64,000 nucleotides of DNA from the NCBI RefSeq assembly GCF_004004565.1, contig NZ_SACM01000001.1, positions 372,001 to 436,000 on the forward strand. Reading direction: 5' to 3'. Made by a program: the position numbers and the translations under genes. Positions 22,119-31,630 of the stretch are shown in pieces. The notes beneath the pieces are model-generated. The model did no database searches and had not been told where the DNA came from. It saw nothing but the letters and a program-made list of their open reading frames with translations. The stretch is from Inhella crocodyli. Lineage in GTDB: Bacteria; Pseudomonadota; Gammaproteobacteria; Burkholderiales; Burkholderiaceae_C. Numbering within the stretch: the first letter of the stretch is position 1; each line of letters starts with the position of its first letter.

Positions 22119-22400
22119 ATGAAAGCGATTTGGAACGGCACCGTGGTGGCCGAAAGCGACGACACCGTCGTGGTCGAAGGCAATCACTACTTCCCCGCCA
22201 GCAGCCTGAAGCGGGAATTCACCACCTTCAGCAACCACCGCAGCAGTTGCCCGTGGAAGGGCCAGGCGCAATGGATGAGCCTGTTTGTCAATGGCGAGAT
22301 GCTGCCGGACGCCGTTTGGTTCTACCCCGAGCCCAGCGACGCGGCCGCCGAGATCAAAGACCGCGTGGCCTTCGCGCGGGGCGTGCAGGTCGTCGACTGA
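22119..22400 (+). CDS. DUF427 family protein
   Basis: A 93-residue protein with the compact beta fold of DUF427: AIWNGTVVAESDDTVVVEGNHYFP at the start, then SSCPWKGQAQWMSLFVNG and AVWFYPEP, the conserved CPWKG and YP signatures. Function unknown. ATG 22119 is preceded by AAGGG at 22108-22112, ten bases after the parC stop; an in-frame TTG is two codons earlier. It ends in front of a hairpin. Confidence 0.85.
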   Translation: MKAIWNGTVVAESDDTVVVEGNHYFPASSLKREFTTFSNHRSSCPWKGQAQWMSLFVNGEMLPDAVWFYPEPSDAAAEIKDRVAFARGVQVVD

Positions 22401-22408
22401 GCGTGCTC

Positions 22409-22435
22409 GGTGCTTTCCCCTGTGGGGAAGGCACC
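22409..22435. other. GC-rich hairpin between the DUF427 gene and the M13 peptidase gene
   Basis: Twelve-base stem (22409-22420 with 22424-22435, one wobble pair, three-base loop). There is no T-tract, so it could be a weak terminator, an mRNA stability element, or nothing. A second shorter dyad (GGCAGG / CCTGCC) lies at 22445-22466. Confidence 0.45.
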
Positions 22436-22479
22436 GTCACGAATGGCAGGAGGGGAAAGCCCTGCCGACAATTGGGGCC

Positions 22480-24531
22480 ATGAGCTTCCACCGCCCCACC
22501 GCATTGGCCCTGGCAATCGCCCTGGCCGCCCCCCTGGCCTCGGCGACCGACACGCCGCTGACGCAGCTGCCTTACACCCCCAGCCTCGACGTGCAGGCCA
22601 TGGACCGCAGCGTCGACCCCTGCGAGGACCTGTACCGTTTCAGCTGCGGCGGTTGGATGGCCGCCAACCCCATCCCGGCCGACCAGTCGCGCTGGAGCGT
22701 GTACGCCAAGCTGGCCAATGACAACCAACGCTACCTGTGGGGCGTGTTGCAAGGTCTTGCCGCCCAGGCCGGCGGCAGCGCCGACCAGCGCAAGCTGGGC
22801 GACTACTTCGCCGCCTGCATGGACGAAGCGGCCGTGGAAGCAGCCGGGGCCGCCCCGCTCGCGCCCTGGCTGTCGCGCATCGACGCCCTGAGCGACCGGC
22901 GCGAACTGCCGGCGCTGATCGGGGCGCTGCAGCGGGCCTTCCGCACCGACGGTTTCTTGTTCGGTTACGGCGCCGGCCAGGACCTGGCCGACCCGGAGCG
23001 CGTGATCGCCTTCGTGACCGCCGGCGGCCTGGGCCTGCCGGACCGCGACGACTACCTGCGCACCGACACCAAGAGCCGCGAACTGCGCGGCCAGTACCGC
23101 GCCAACATCGAGCGCAGCTTCGAGCTGATGGGGCACAGCCCCGCGCAGGCCCAGGCCGCAGCCCGCAGCGTGCTGGCCACCGAGACCCTTCTGGCCAAGG
23201 CCCGTTTGACCCGCGTGCAGCAGCGCGACCCCTACGCCAGCTACCACCCGATGGGCCTGTCGGCACTGCAGGCGCTGAACCCGCAGTTCGATTGGCGCGC
23301 GTACCGCTCCGCCGTCGGGGCCCCAGCGCCCGAGGCGCACAACGTCAACGAGCCTCGCTTCGTGCGGGCCTCCTTGTCCTGGCTGGCCAAGGCCCCGCTG
23401 GCCGAGGTGAAGACCTACCTGCGCTGGCAGCTGGCGCGCAACGCCGCGCCGCTGCTGAACGAGCGCTGGCAGCAGGCCCACTTCGACTTCTACGAGAAGA
23501 CCCTGCAGGGCACGCCGCAGCGCAAGGCCCGCTGGAAGACCTGCGTGCAACTGGCCGATGCCCAACTCGGCGAGGCCCTGGGCCAGGAGTACGTGGCACG
23601 CAACTTCAGCCCCGAGCTAAAGGCCAAGGTGCTGACGATGAGCGAGCAGATCGAGAAGGCCATGGCCCAGCGCATCCAGCAGCTCGACTGGATGAGCGCG
23701 GGCACCAAGGCCAAGGCCCTGGAAAAGCTGCACACCGTGGTCAACAAGGTCGGCTACCCCGAACGCTGGCGCGACTACGGTGCGATGGCGGTGTCGCGCA
23801 CCGACTTCTTTGGCAACGTGCTGGCCGGCAACGCCTTCGAATCGGCCCGCGACCTGGCCAAGATCGGTCAGCCGCTGGACCGGGGCGAGTGGGGCATGAC
23901 GCCGCAAACGGTGAACGCCTACTACAACCCCCAGATGAACGACATCAACTTCCCGGCTGCCGTGCTGCAGCCGCCGCTGTTCGATGCCAAGCTGGACGAC
24001 GCGCCGAACTACGGCAACACCGGCGGCACCATCGGGCACGAGTTGATCCACGGCTTCGACGACGAAGGCCGGCAGTTCGACGCCAAGGGACGCCTCAAGG
24101 ACTGGTGGGGCCGGGCCGATGCCAAGGCCTTCGAGAAGCGCGCGGCCTGCGTTTCGAACCAGTACGCCCAGTACACGGTGGTCGACGACATCAAGATCAA
24201 CAGCAAGTTGACCTTGGGCGAGGACCTGGCCGACTTGGGCGGCTTGGTGCTGGCCTGGGTGGCCTGGCAGGCCCAGGTGCAGGGCCAAGCCCTGCCCAAC
24301 CAAGACGGCTTGACGCCCGAGCAGCGCTTTTTCGTGGGCTTTGCCCAGTGGGACTGCAGCCACCAACGCCCCGAGGCCGCCCGCGTGCATGCGCGCACCG
24401 ACCCGCATTCGCCCGGGCGTTACCGCATCAATGGCGTGGTGGTGAACATGCCGGAGTTCGAGAAGGCCTTCGCCTGCAAACCGGGCAGCGCCATGACCAA
24501 GCCCGACGCCGAACGCTGTCGCGTGTGGTGA
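22480..24531 (+). CDS. M13 family metallopeptidase (neprilysin/PepO-like), exported
   Basis: A 683-residue zinc peptidase. The zinc motif HELIH is at 520-524 and the third ligand lies in GEDLADLGG near residue 581, where the family usually has GENIADNGG, so the Asn after Glu is Asp here. A signal peptide is visible (residues 1-22, ending PLASA), suggesting a periplasmic enzyme. ATG 22480 is chosen because the signal peptide starts there; the frame is open upstream. It converges on the histidine phosphatase gene with 12 bases between. Confidence 0.9.
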   Translation: MSFHRPTALALAIALAAPLASATDTPLTQLPYTPSLDVQAMDRSVDPCEDLYRFSCGGWMAANPIPADQSRWSVYAKLANDNQRYLWGVLQGLAAQAGGSADQRKLGDYFAACMDEAAVEAAGAAPLAPWLSRIDALSDRRELPALIGALQRAFRTDGFLFGYGAGQDLADPERVIAFVTAGGLGLPDRDDYLRTDTKSRELRGQYRANIERSFELMGHSPAQAQAAARSVLATETLLAKARLTRVQQRDPYASYHPMGLSALQALNPQFDWRAYRSAVGAPAPEAHNVNEPRFVRASLSWLAKAPLAEVKTYLRWQLARNAAPLLNERWQQAHFDFYEKTLQGTPQRKARWKTCVQLADAQLGEALGQEYVARNFSPELKAKVLTMSEQIEKAMAQRIQQLDWMSAGTKAKALEKLHTVVNKVGYPERWRDYGAMAVSRTDFFGNVLAGNAFESARDLAKIGQPLDRGEWGMTPQTVNAYYNPQMNDINFPAAVLQPPLFDAKLDDAPNYGNTGGTIGHELIHGFDDEGRQFDAKGRLKDWWGRADAKAFEKRAACVSNQYAQYTVVDDIKINSKLTLGEDLADLGGLVLAWVAWQAQVQGQALPNQDGLTPEQRFFVGFAQWDCSHQRPEAARVHARTDPHSPGRYRINGVVVNMPEFEKAFACKPGSAMTKPDAERCRVW

Positions 24532-24543
24532 GGGCTGGGGCGC

Positions 24544-25173
24544 TCAGCCCCCCTGGTCGTCCAGCGCGTCGCGCAAGTGCGCGTCCACCCCGAAGGCCAC
24601 CACGCGCCACGCGTTGCCCTCGCTCACCAGCCAGTTGATGGCGGCGTTGGGCAAGGGCTGCTGGCGGGCGCTGTGCAGGTCTTGGCCCGTGGCCCAGCGC
24701 CACACCACGTCGAGCACGCCGCCATGCGCCACGGCCAGCACGGTGCAACCGGCATGGGCCTCGCGCAGGTCGGTCAGGGCAGCGCGCACCCGGGCGTCGA
24801 AGGCCTCGATGCTTTCGCCCCCTGGCGGCAGGTAACCGGGTCGGCGGGCGACCAAGGCCGCATGCAGAGCCGGGTGGGCCACGCGCATCTCATCGCGCGT
24901 GAGGCCCTGCACCTCCCCGTGGTGGCGCTCGCGCAGGCGCGGCTCCAGCCGCACCTCGCGCCCCTGGGCCACGGCCTGGGCCGTGTGCAGCGCCCGCTGC
25001 AAGGGGCTGCTGACGACCGCGTCGAAGGTCGTGTCGCGCAGCGCCGCGGCCAGGGCCTGGGCCTGTTGGCGTCCGCGGGCGTTCAGCGGGATGTCGGTCC
25101 AGCCCTGCATGCGGTGTTCCACGTTCCAGTCGGTTTCGCCGTGGCGCACCAGGCACAAACGAAGCGGTTTCAT
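24544..25173 (-). CDS. histidine phosphatase family protein (phosphoglycerate mutase-like)
   Basis: A 209-residue member of the histidine phosphatase superfamily. The phosphohistidine motif LVRHGETDWN is at residues 8-17 and the second catalytic His lies in VAHGGVLDVV. Such GpmB/CobC-like proteins are usually phosphatases of small substrates; the substrate here is unknown. It is the last gene of the leftward run that begins with the patatin gene and lies seven bases after the TVP38 gene. Confidence 0.88.
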   Translation of the reverse strand: MKPLRLCLVRHGETDWNVEHRMQGWTDIPLNARGRQQAQALAAALRDTTFDAVVSSPLQRALHTAQAVAQGREVRLEPRLRERHHGEVQGLTRDEMRVAHPALHAALVARRPGYLPPGGESIEAFDARVRAALTDLREAHAGCTVLAVAHGGVLDVVWRWATGQDLHSARQQPLPNAAINWLVSEGNAWRVVAFGVDAHLRDALDDQGG

Positions 25174-25180
25174 GGCGGCG

Positions 25181-25849
25181 TCACAGGGCGCGGACCCAGC
25201 GCCGAACCAGCAGGCTCGCGCCGAGCAAGAGCGCCAGCAGCCCACCCAATCCCGCCCAACCCCAGGCGCTGGGGTGCTGCAACTGGTGCAGGATGGCCGG
25301 CGCGGCCCAGGCGGTGACCAGCACCATGGGCAGCATGCCCAGCAGGTTGCCCAGCAGCAGGGCACGCCAGCGAATGCGCGTGCTGCCCAGCACCAGGTTG
25401 ACCACGGCAAAGGGCGCGGCCGGCACCAGGCGCACGGCAATCACCGCCAGCAGGCCGCGGCGTTCGGCCAAGGCGTTCAAGGCCTGCACCCGAGGGCCGG
25501 CCCACTGGGTCACCGCGGCTTGGCCGAGGTGGCGTCCCAGCGCGAAGGTCAGCACCGCGCACAGGCTGGCCCCCAGCAGCGCCAAGGCCGCGCCGTGCCA
25601 GGGGTCGAAGGCCAGCACGGCCAACAAGGTCAAGAGCGACAGGGGGACCGCCAGCGTGCAAGCCAGCACGAAGCTCCCCAGCACCGCCGCCCAGCCCAGG
25701 CGTTGGGCCACGGCCTGCCAGGCCTCGATCAGGGGCAGGGGGGCCAGGTAGGCGCGGGCCGGGCTGAACTGCCACACCAAGGCCAGGGCGATCAGGCCCA
25801 AGGCCAGGCCCATCAACACTCGCAATCGCCGGCGTGCCGCGTCATCCAT
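25181..25849 (-). CDS. TVP38/TMEM64 (DedA-like SNARE-associated) family membrane protein
   Basis: A 222-residue inner-membrane protein with about five to six hydrophobic segments. The family core is seen in AVPLSLLTLLAVLAFDPWHGAAL and RLVPAAPFAVVNLVLGSTRI, the re-entrant loops of the VTT domain. Proteins of this family are lipid scramblases or ion-coupled transporters. Its start overlaps the end of the NRPS gene by eight bases, implying coupled translation and perhaps a shared pathway. Confidence 0.85.
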   Translation of the reverse strand: MDDAARRRLRVLMGLALGLIALALVWQFSPARAYLAPLPLIEAWQAVAQRLGWAAVLGSFVLACTLAVPLSLLTLLAVLAFDPWHGAALALLGASLCAVLTFALGRHLGQAAVTQWAGPRVQALNALAERRGLLAVIAVRLVPAAPFAVVNLVLGSTRIRWRALLLGNLLGMLPMVLVTAWAAPAILHQLQHPSAWGWAGLGGLLALLLGASLLVRRWVRAL

Positions 25850-28800
25850 GGGCGGAAGTGTCGCCCGCGATGGTGGACGCTTCGTGACGGGCGCCCACGG
25901 CGCCCCGCAAGGCCATCGCCAGCGCTTGAATCCGGGCGGGTTCAAAGATGGAGCCGTGCAGGCCGGGCACCTCCTGCACGCGCAGGGTGGGGCCCACCTG
26001 GGCGCGCCAGGGGCCGAAGAGCCACCGTTGCCAACGCGCCAGCCCGCTGGTGCGGATGAGGGTGACGGGGCCCGGCACGGCGCCCACCCGGTGGTGGCGC
26101 AAGGCGAGCACCTGCAAGCGCAGGCCGGCATCGCTGAACATGGCACCCAGTCGACGTCCGTTCATGGTGAGCTCCTGCACCGCCAGGCGGCGCGAAAGCC
26201 AGCCGAGCAAGCGCCACAGCCAGGCTTGCCGGAACAGCCAACGGGGGTAGACCGAGTCGATCAGCACCAGGGCCTGCACCGGAGCCCCGCGTTCCTGGAG
26301 CAAGCGTGCGGTTTCCAAGGCCGCCACGCCCCCGACCGAGAACCCGGCCAGCACCACGGGCCGCGGGCCCTCGGCCTGCCGCACGGCCTGCACGTGGTCG
26401 GCATAGGCCTGGGCCAGCAGGTCCATGCGCGGCGCTGGCAGGTCGTGCGGTGGCTGCAGCATGGTCACCGCCAGGTGCGGGCTGAGCGCTTGCGCCAAGG
26501 CCTGGAAGCGCAGCAGGTCCCCGTGCCCGCTGGCCGCGAGGAAGAGCAGGGGGCACCCCGGGGCGTCCGACAAGGGCTGGGCCAGGCGAGCCGTTCCACG
26601 GGCCACCGCCGCCGGCAGCTCGCCCATCGCACCGGGGTCGCCCTGCGCCACCAAGGCCGCGGCCAATCGGGCCACGGTGGGTGCCTGGGTGAGCAGGCCC
26701 AGGCTGGGCCGCAGGCCCGTGCGTTGTTCGATGGCCGCCAGCCAGTCCAGGGCCGCCAGCGAGTCGCCCCCGCTGAAGAAGAAGTCGTCGTCCACGCCCA
26801 ACTCCGGCTGGTGCAGCACCTGGCGCAAGAGCTCCTGCAAGGTGGCTTCGAGGGCGGTGCGGGGCGCGCGCGAGGGCGCCCGCGCGTCGCAGGGCGGCAG
26901 CGCCGGCGCGTCGACCTTGCCGTGCGGGCCCCGGGGCAGGGCGGGCAGCAGTGCCCAGCGACTGGGCACCAAGGCCTCGGGCAGGCACTGGCGCGCCTGG
27001 GCTTGAACCGCCGCCAGCGCGAGGTCGGCCGGGGCCAGCCAGGCGTGCAGCATCCAGCGATCGCCATCGGCCACGGCCTGCACGTGGGCCTCGGTCACGC
27101 CGGGCAGGGCGAGCAGCGCGGCCTCGACCTCGCCCGGCTCGACCCGCAGCCCGCGCAGTTTGAGCTGCCGGTCCCAGCGGCCGGCGAACTGCAAGCGGCC
27201 TTGACCGTCCCACCAACCGCGATCGCCGGTGCGGTAGCGTCGCGCGCCCGGTGTGGGCGCGTGCGGGTCGGGCACAAAGGCCGCGGCCGTGCGCTCGGCG
27301 TCCTGCCAGTAACCCTCGGCCAGGGCGCGGCCACCGATCCAGATCTCGCCCTCGGTGCCGTAGGGCAGGGGCTCGCCCTGGGCGTCGAGCACGTACAGCC
27401 GCGTGTCGTCGATCGGCAAGCCCAGCGGCACCGGCCCGGCGGGCGCCTCGCCGCGGCAGGGCCAGGCGCTGGCGAAGATGGTGGCCTCCGTCGGCCCGTA
27501 CACGTTCCACAGCACGGCCGGCGTGAGTGCGGCCCAGCGCTGCACCAGGGTCGGGGGCAGGACCTCTCCCCCGCAACAGGCCAGGCGCAACGGCAGTCGC
27601 TGGCGCTCGGTGGGGGGCAGGGCCTCGATGCCGTCCAACAACCGGCGCAGGGTGGTGGGCACCAAGGCGGTGAACGTGCACGCGTGTCGGGCGGCAAAAG
27701 CCGCCAGGGACTCCGGTGCCACTTTGCCCGGCGCTGGCAGGGCCACGCTGGCGCCCTGGGTCAGGGGCAGCAGCAGCTCGATCAGGCAGGGGTCGAAGGT
27801 GAGTTGCGTGCCTTGCAGCGCCCGGTCGGCCGGACCGATGCCCCAGGCCCGGGCCATCCAAGCCAAGCGCCGGGCCAAGGCGCCGTGCGAGACGGCGACA
27901 GCCTTGGGCGCGCCCGTGCTGCCGCTGGTGAAGAGCAGGTAGGCGAGGTCGGACGCGGCGGGCCAGGCGTGCGGTGCGGCCGCCGAACGCTTGGGTTCCG
28001 CCGCGTTCTCGCCGTCCACGGCCAGCACCCGGGGGTGCAGGGCCTGCCAGCGCGGCAGGGCCGCCTGCGTGGTCAAGACCAGTGCGGGCTGGACCTGCTG
28101 CAACAACAGGCGCTGGCGCTCGTCGGGAGCATCCGGGTCCAAGGGCAGGAACGCCGCCCCCGCGCGCGCCACCCCCAACACGGCTTGCACCCAAGCCGCG
28201 CCCCGGGGCAGGGCCAGGGCCACGATGTGCTCGCCCCCCACGCCACCCAGACCCTGCACCTTTGCCGCCACCTCGGTGGCGCCCTGGGCCAAGGTTTGGT
28301 AGCTCAGGCGGCCGCCGTCCCACACCAGGGCCGGGGCCTCGGGCAGGAGCGCGGCCCGCTGGTAGAAGCGTTGAACGAAGGGCTCCACCTCGTCGAGTTG
28401 CGCCAGGTCCCGGTGGGGTTCGTCGAGCACCGCAGCCCGTTCGACCGCGTCCAGCAGGCGCACCTGCGACAGCGGAGCCTCGGGCGCCGCCGCGAGCTGG
28501 TCGGCCACGTGGGCCACGCGCCGCAAGAGCAGCGCCAGCCCGCGGGCGTCGTAGCGCTCGGCGCTGCCCTCGGCGACGGCCAGCAGCTCCCGCTCCGGGC
28601 CGAAATCGCACACCGTGAGGCTGAGCGGGAAGCGCGCCCAACCGCTGAACAGCTGCTGCGATTCGGTCAAGGTGGCGTCGCCAAATTGCAGCTGGTAGTC
28701 CTGGCGCTCGAAGCTCAGCAGCACATCGAACAGGCTGTGCCGGCCTTGGGCCAGCAGGTTCAAGTCCCGCGCCAATTGGCTGGCCGGGTAGCGGGCATGG

Positions 28801-29759
28801 CGAAGGCCAGCGTGCAACTGCGCGGCGATCTGGGCCATCAAGGCCCGGGGGGTGTCCTGGGGCAAGGGGCGCAAGCGCAGGGGCATGACGCCGACGTACA
28901 TGCCGACCGCTTGGCGGTGGGCGCGCCCCAGGCGGTTGAGCGTGGGCACCCCGATCACCACCTCGTCCACCCCGGCCACGCGGGTGCAATGCACGGCCAA
29001 GGCCGCCAACAGGGTGGCAAAGGCGGTTTGCCCCTCCAAGGCGCCCAGGGCCGCCCACTGGGATTGCCGCGAGCGCGACCAGGGCTGCTGCGCCAAGCGG
29101 GCCCGCGGCAATTGGGCCTGCCATGCCGGGGGCACAAGCGGCGGGGGGGCGCTGGGGAAGCGGGCCTGCCAGTGGCGAGCATCGGCCGCCATCGCCGGAC
29201 TGCCCGGGTAGGCCTGGCTGGCCTCGATGTGCTGGAGGTAGACCTCGCCATCCTCGGGCGGCGCGGCTTCCCCGCGGACCAAGGCGGTGTACAGCGCCGC
29301 CCAGCGACGCATGAACTGCGCCGTGCCGTAGCCGTCCATCACTGCGTGGTGGGTGAAGAGGATCAAACCGTGCAGGGTGGGATGAAAGGGCATCCAGCCC
29401 ATGCGCCAGGGCACGTCGTGGGCCAGGTCCAAGGGCTGGGCCGTCCAGCGCTGCCACACGGCGTCCATCGCCTCCCAGGGGTGCTGCGGGTCTCCCGGGG
29501 GCAGGTGGACGAGGGAGGGGGCCTCGTGCTCGGGGGGCAGCAGGGTTTGGCCGGCGGTGTCCAGGGCGCGCAGGCGCAGGGCCACCTGCTCCCGGGCCAA
29601 CTGCTGCAGCGCGCCTTGCAGGTGCGCGCCGTCCACCGGCCCGCGCAGCAGCGCAAAGCCGCCCAGCAGCAGGTGCGGGCTGTCGGGGTAGGCGCGCTGG
29701 TCCAGCAGCACCTCGCGCTGCGCCAGCGACAGGGCCAGGCGACGGGCGCCGACCGTCAT
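25842..29759 (-). CDS. single-module nonribosomal peptide synthetase (C-A-T-TE)
   Basis: A 1305-residue protein with one complete NRPS module. The condensation domain (about 5-430) has an intact HHAVMDG at 137-143. The adenylation domain (about 455-955) has the A3 core TSGSTGAPK at 611-619, YRTGDRG near 842-848 and the A10 lysine in PHGKVD at 945-950. The carrier domain has GGDS with the phosphopantetheine Ser at 1000. The thioesterase has GFSVG with S1141, D1168 and H1268. A tentative specificity code read by eye is D-P-I-L-C-G-V-I-F; I do not assign a substrate. It is coupled at both ends (ATGA to the patatin gene, 8-bp overlap with TVP38). No phosphopantetheinyl transferase, MbtH or export gene is seen nearby. 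Confidence 0.92.
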   Translation of the reverse strand: MTVGARRLALSLAQREVLLDQRAYPDSPHLLLGGFALLRGPVDGAHLQGALQQLAREQVALRLRALDTAGQTLLPPEHEAPSLVHLPPGDPQHPWEAMDAVWQRWTAQPLDLAHDVPWRMGWMPFHPTLHGLILFTHHAVMDGYGTAQFMRRWAALYTALVRGEAAPPEDGEVYLQHIEASQAYPGSPAMAADARHWQARFPSAPPPLVPPAWQAQLPRARLAQQPWSRSRQSQWAALGALEGQTAFATLLAALAVHCTRVAGVDEVVIGVPTLNRLGRAHRQAVGMYVGVMPLRLRPLPQDTPRALMAQIAAQLHAGLRHARYPASQLARDLNLLAQGRHSLFDVLLSFERQDYQLQFGDATLTESQQLFSGWARFPLSLTVCDFGPERELLAVAEGSAERYDARGLALLLRRVAHVADQLAAAPEAPLSQVRLLDAVERAAVLDEPHRDLAQLDEVEPFVQRFYQRAALLPEAPALVWDGGRLSYQTLAQGATEVAAKVQGLGGVGGEHIVALALPRGAAWVQAVLGVARAGAAFLPLDPDAPDERQRLLLQQVQPALVLTTQAALPRWQALHPRVLAVDGENAAEPKRSAAAPHAWPAASDLAYLLFTSGSTGAPKAVAVSHGALARRLAWMARAWGIGPADRALQGTQLTFDPCLIELLLPLTQGASVALPAPGKVAPESLAAFAARHACTFTALVPTTLRRLLDGIEALPPTERQRLPLRLACCGGEVLPPTLVQRWAALTPAVLWNVYGPTEATIFASAWPCRGEAPAGPVPLGLPIDDTRLYVLDAQGEPLPYGTEGEIWIGGRALAEGYWQDAERTAAAFVPDPHAPTPGARRYRTGDRGWWDGQGRLQFAGRWDRQLKLRGLRVEPGEVEAALLALPGVTEAHVQAVADGDRWMLHAWLAPADLALAAVQAQARQCLPEALVPSRWALLPALPRGPHGKVDAPALPPCDARAPSRAPRTALEATLQELLRQVLHQPELGVDDDFFFSGGDSLAALDWLAAIEQRTGLRPSLGLLTQAPTVARLAAALVAQGDPGAMGELPAAVARGTARLAQPLSDAPGCPLLFLAASGHGDLLRFQALAQALSPHLAVTMLQPPHDLPAPRMDLLAQAYADHVQAVRQAEGPRPVVLAGFSVGGVAALETARLLQERGAPVQALVLIDSVYPRWLFRQAWLWRLLGWLSRRLAVQELTMNGRRLGAMFSDAGLRLQVLALRHHRVGAVPGPVTLIRTSGLARWQRWLFGPWRAQVGPTLRVQEVPGLHGSIFEPARIQALAMALRGAVGARHEASTIAGDTSAHG

Positions 29760-31552
29760 CGGCCGCCGAAGGCCAGGCGGTCCCAGGCCGCGATGGCCTT
29801 GACCGCATACTCGTAGCCGCAGGCCACGATCTCGTCGGCCCGCTTGTAGGCCATCAGGGAGTACGCCGAAACCGGCGGTTCGAGGTAGAAGTCCGACAGG
29901 CTCACCGTCTTGCTCCGCTGCATCAGCCCCCCAAGGTGGCCGGCGCGGTACAGGATGTCGCCGATCCCGGGCAAAGACTGACCACGGCTCAAGGTGCTCC
30001 GCAACTTGTCCATGGGGCGCAGGTGGGTCTTGTCGACCGGTGCTTCCAGCGGCTCTTGCACGTCCACGTCGATGGCGATCACCGTGCCGTTGCCACGGCG
30101 GCGCTCCAACGGGGTGCCCAGACGCTGACGCATGGCCTCGACGGGCACGTTGTCCAAGATGGCGCCATCGACCAGCAACTCGCCGTCGTACAGCACCGGG
30201 GGCAGCAGTCCTGCAGGGCTGTTGCTGGCCAGCACGGCCCGCCACAAGGGGCCGTGGTCCAGCACGGTGGTGGCGGCGCGGCTGAGGTTGCAGGCGGCGG
30301 TGAAGAAGGGCGTCCACAGGCCGTCGACCTGGGCGTTGTCGCACAGGCGGCGAAGCCCTTGCTCCATGCGCCGGCCCGACAGCAGGGAGACCACGGGCAG
30401 GGTGGGTCGCTCGCCGTTGGCGGCAAAGGCCAGCACCCGCGCTTGGATCTCGTCCAGGCCGTAGCCCAGCGCCCACTGCGAGCCGATCAGGGCCCCCATG
30501 CTGTTGCCCCCCACCAAATCGATGGGGATGCCGGCTTCTTGCAAGGCGCGCAGCACCCCCAGGTGCGCGAAGCCCCGCGCCCCGCCGCCGCCCAGCACCA
30601 CGCCCACGGCGCGACCGGTGAGCAAGCGCGCCAAGCGCCCAGTGTCTTGGGGGTGACCGGCACGGATGGGCAGCACCCGCTCGAGCCGACTGCGGTCTTG
30701 CCGCCAAGGGCGGGGCGACTGGGGCAGGGGGCTGTCCTCGGGGTGCACCAGCACCAGGTGCTGGCGTTTGAAGTCGAAACCCGGCTCCTCGCGCAAGCGA
30801 CGCTCGAGGGGCCCGGGCAGCGGACTGGGGCCCGGGGTCGCGACGAACAGGATCTGGTCGGCCTGGCGCAGCGCCAGCCGCGTCCAGGCGCTGGCGCTGG
30901 GCTCGGCGTGAATCAGCAGCACCTCGGTCTGGCGGTCGTGCTGGTCGATGCGCAGCATGGCTTGGGCCACGTCCAATTCGCTGCTGGCCTCGCCGCTCGG
31001 CTCCAACAGGGCACAGCGCCCCTGGGCGCTCAGCACCTCGTGCAAGTGCAGGGCCAGCCGGTGGGCCTCCGGGCCGGCTTGAAGCGGCACGATGGCGATG
31101 GTTTGGGCGCGTTGGCCCTCGTCCAGCTGCTGGATGTGCCGCAGGTAGTGGTGCAGGGCCTGGGCGAACAGGCGGCTGAACACCAGGGGGTTGCCGCGCA
31201 GCAGGTGCTCGTAGCCCTCTTGGTTCAATTCGGCCACGACGGCGTCGCGCAGGGCGAACAGGTCGGCCGTGCGCGGCTGGCCCAGCATCAAGCCGGCCAC
31301 GCCGGTGCACTCACCGGGGCAGAGTTCGTTGTAGAGCAGCAGGTCACCGCCGCGCCCATGGCGCGACACCCGCAGGCGACCGCTCAGCACGATGAACAGG
31401 CCGTCGGCCGACGCGCCTTCGGCGTACAGCTGATGGCCCGCCTGCACCCGGCGCACGCGCAACTGCCCGACCAAGGCCTGCCGGTCGGCGTCCGATAGGG
31501 CGCCGAAGAGCTTGCTGAGCCGCAGGACCTCGTGGACTTCGCTGGGGTTCAT
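29756..31552 (-). CDS. patatin-like phospholipase with N-terminal cyclic-nucleotide-binding domain (NTE-like)
   Basis: A 598-residue protein. Residues about 10-135 form a cNMP-binding/CRP-like beta-roll, residues about 150-290 an alpha/beta linker domain, and residues about 312-480 the patatin lipase with oxyanion motif GGGGARG at 321-327, nucleophile GNSMG with S351 and the catalytic Asp in DGA at 462-464. This layout matches bacterial neuropathy-target-esterase homologues, lysophospholipases at the inner membrane. ATG 31552 is chosen over a start seven codons earlier. It is the first gene of the unit with the NRPS, so a lipid or acyl link to the NRPS product is possible but inferred. Confidence 0.88.
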   Translation of the reverse strand: MNPSEVHEVLRLSKLFGALSDADRQALVGQLRVRRVQAGHQLYAEGASADGLFIVLSGRLRVSRHGRGGDLLLYNELCPGECTGVAGLMLGQPRTADLFALRDAVVAELNQEGYEHLLRGNPLVFSRLFAQALHHYLRHIQQLDEGQRAQTIAIVPLQAGPEAHRLALHLHEVLSAQGRCALLEPSGEASSELDVAQAMLRIDQHDRQTEVLLIHAEPSASAWTRLALRQADQILFVATPGPSPLPGPLERRLREEPGFDFKRQHLVLVHPEDSPLPQSPRPWRQDRSRLERVLPIRAGHPQDTGRLARLLTGRAVGVVLGGGGARGFAHLGVLRALQEAGIPIDLVGGNSMGALIGSQWALGYGLDEIQARVLAFAANGERPTLPVVSLLSGRRMEQGLRRLCDNAQVDGLWTPFFTAACNLSRAATTVLDHGPLWRAVLASNSPAGLLPPVLYDGELLVDGAILDNVPVEAMRQRLGTPLERRRGNGTVIAIDVDVQEPLEAPVDKTHLRPMDKLRSTLSRGQSLPGIGDILYRAGHLGGLMQRSKTVSLSDFYLEPPVSAYSLMAYKRADEIVACGYEYAVKAIAAWDRLAFGGR

Positions 31553-31630
31553 GGCCCCACTACGGTGACACAAGGCGCCGCCGCGCCGGCTAGGGTTGGG
31601 CCCTAACCCGGCCCCCCGGTTTGCGGCGGA

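Noticed and set aside
25848-29816. A 1322-codon open frame on the plus strand opposite the NRPS.
   Set aside because: It mirrors the NRPS codons and gives a His/Gln/Gly/Arg-rich protein with no domain; the NRPS has every catalytic motif.
31573-31630. A GC-rich imperfect palindrome between the patatin gene and pyrD, considered as a terminator for pyrD.
   Set aside because: No T-tract on either strand and the pairing is interrupted; kept only as a note.
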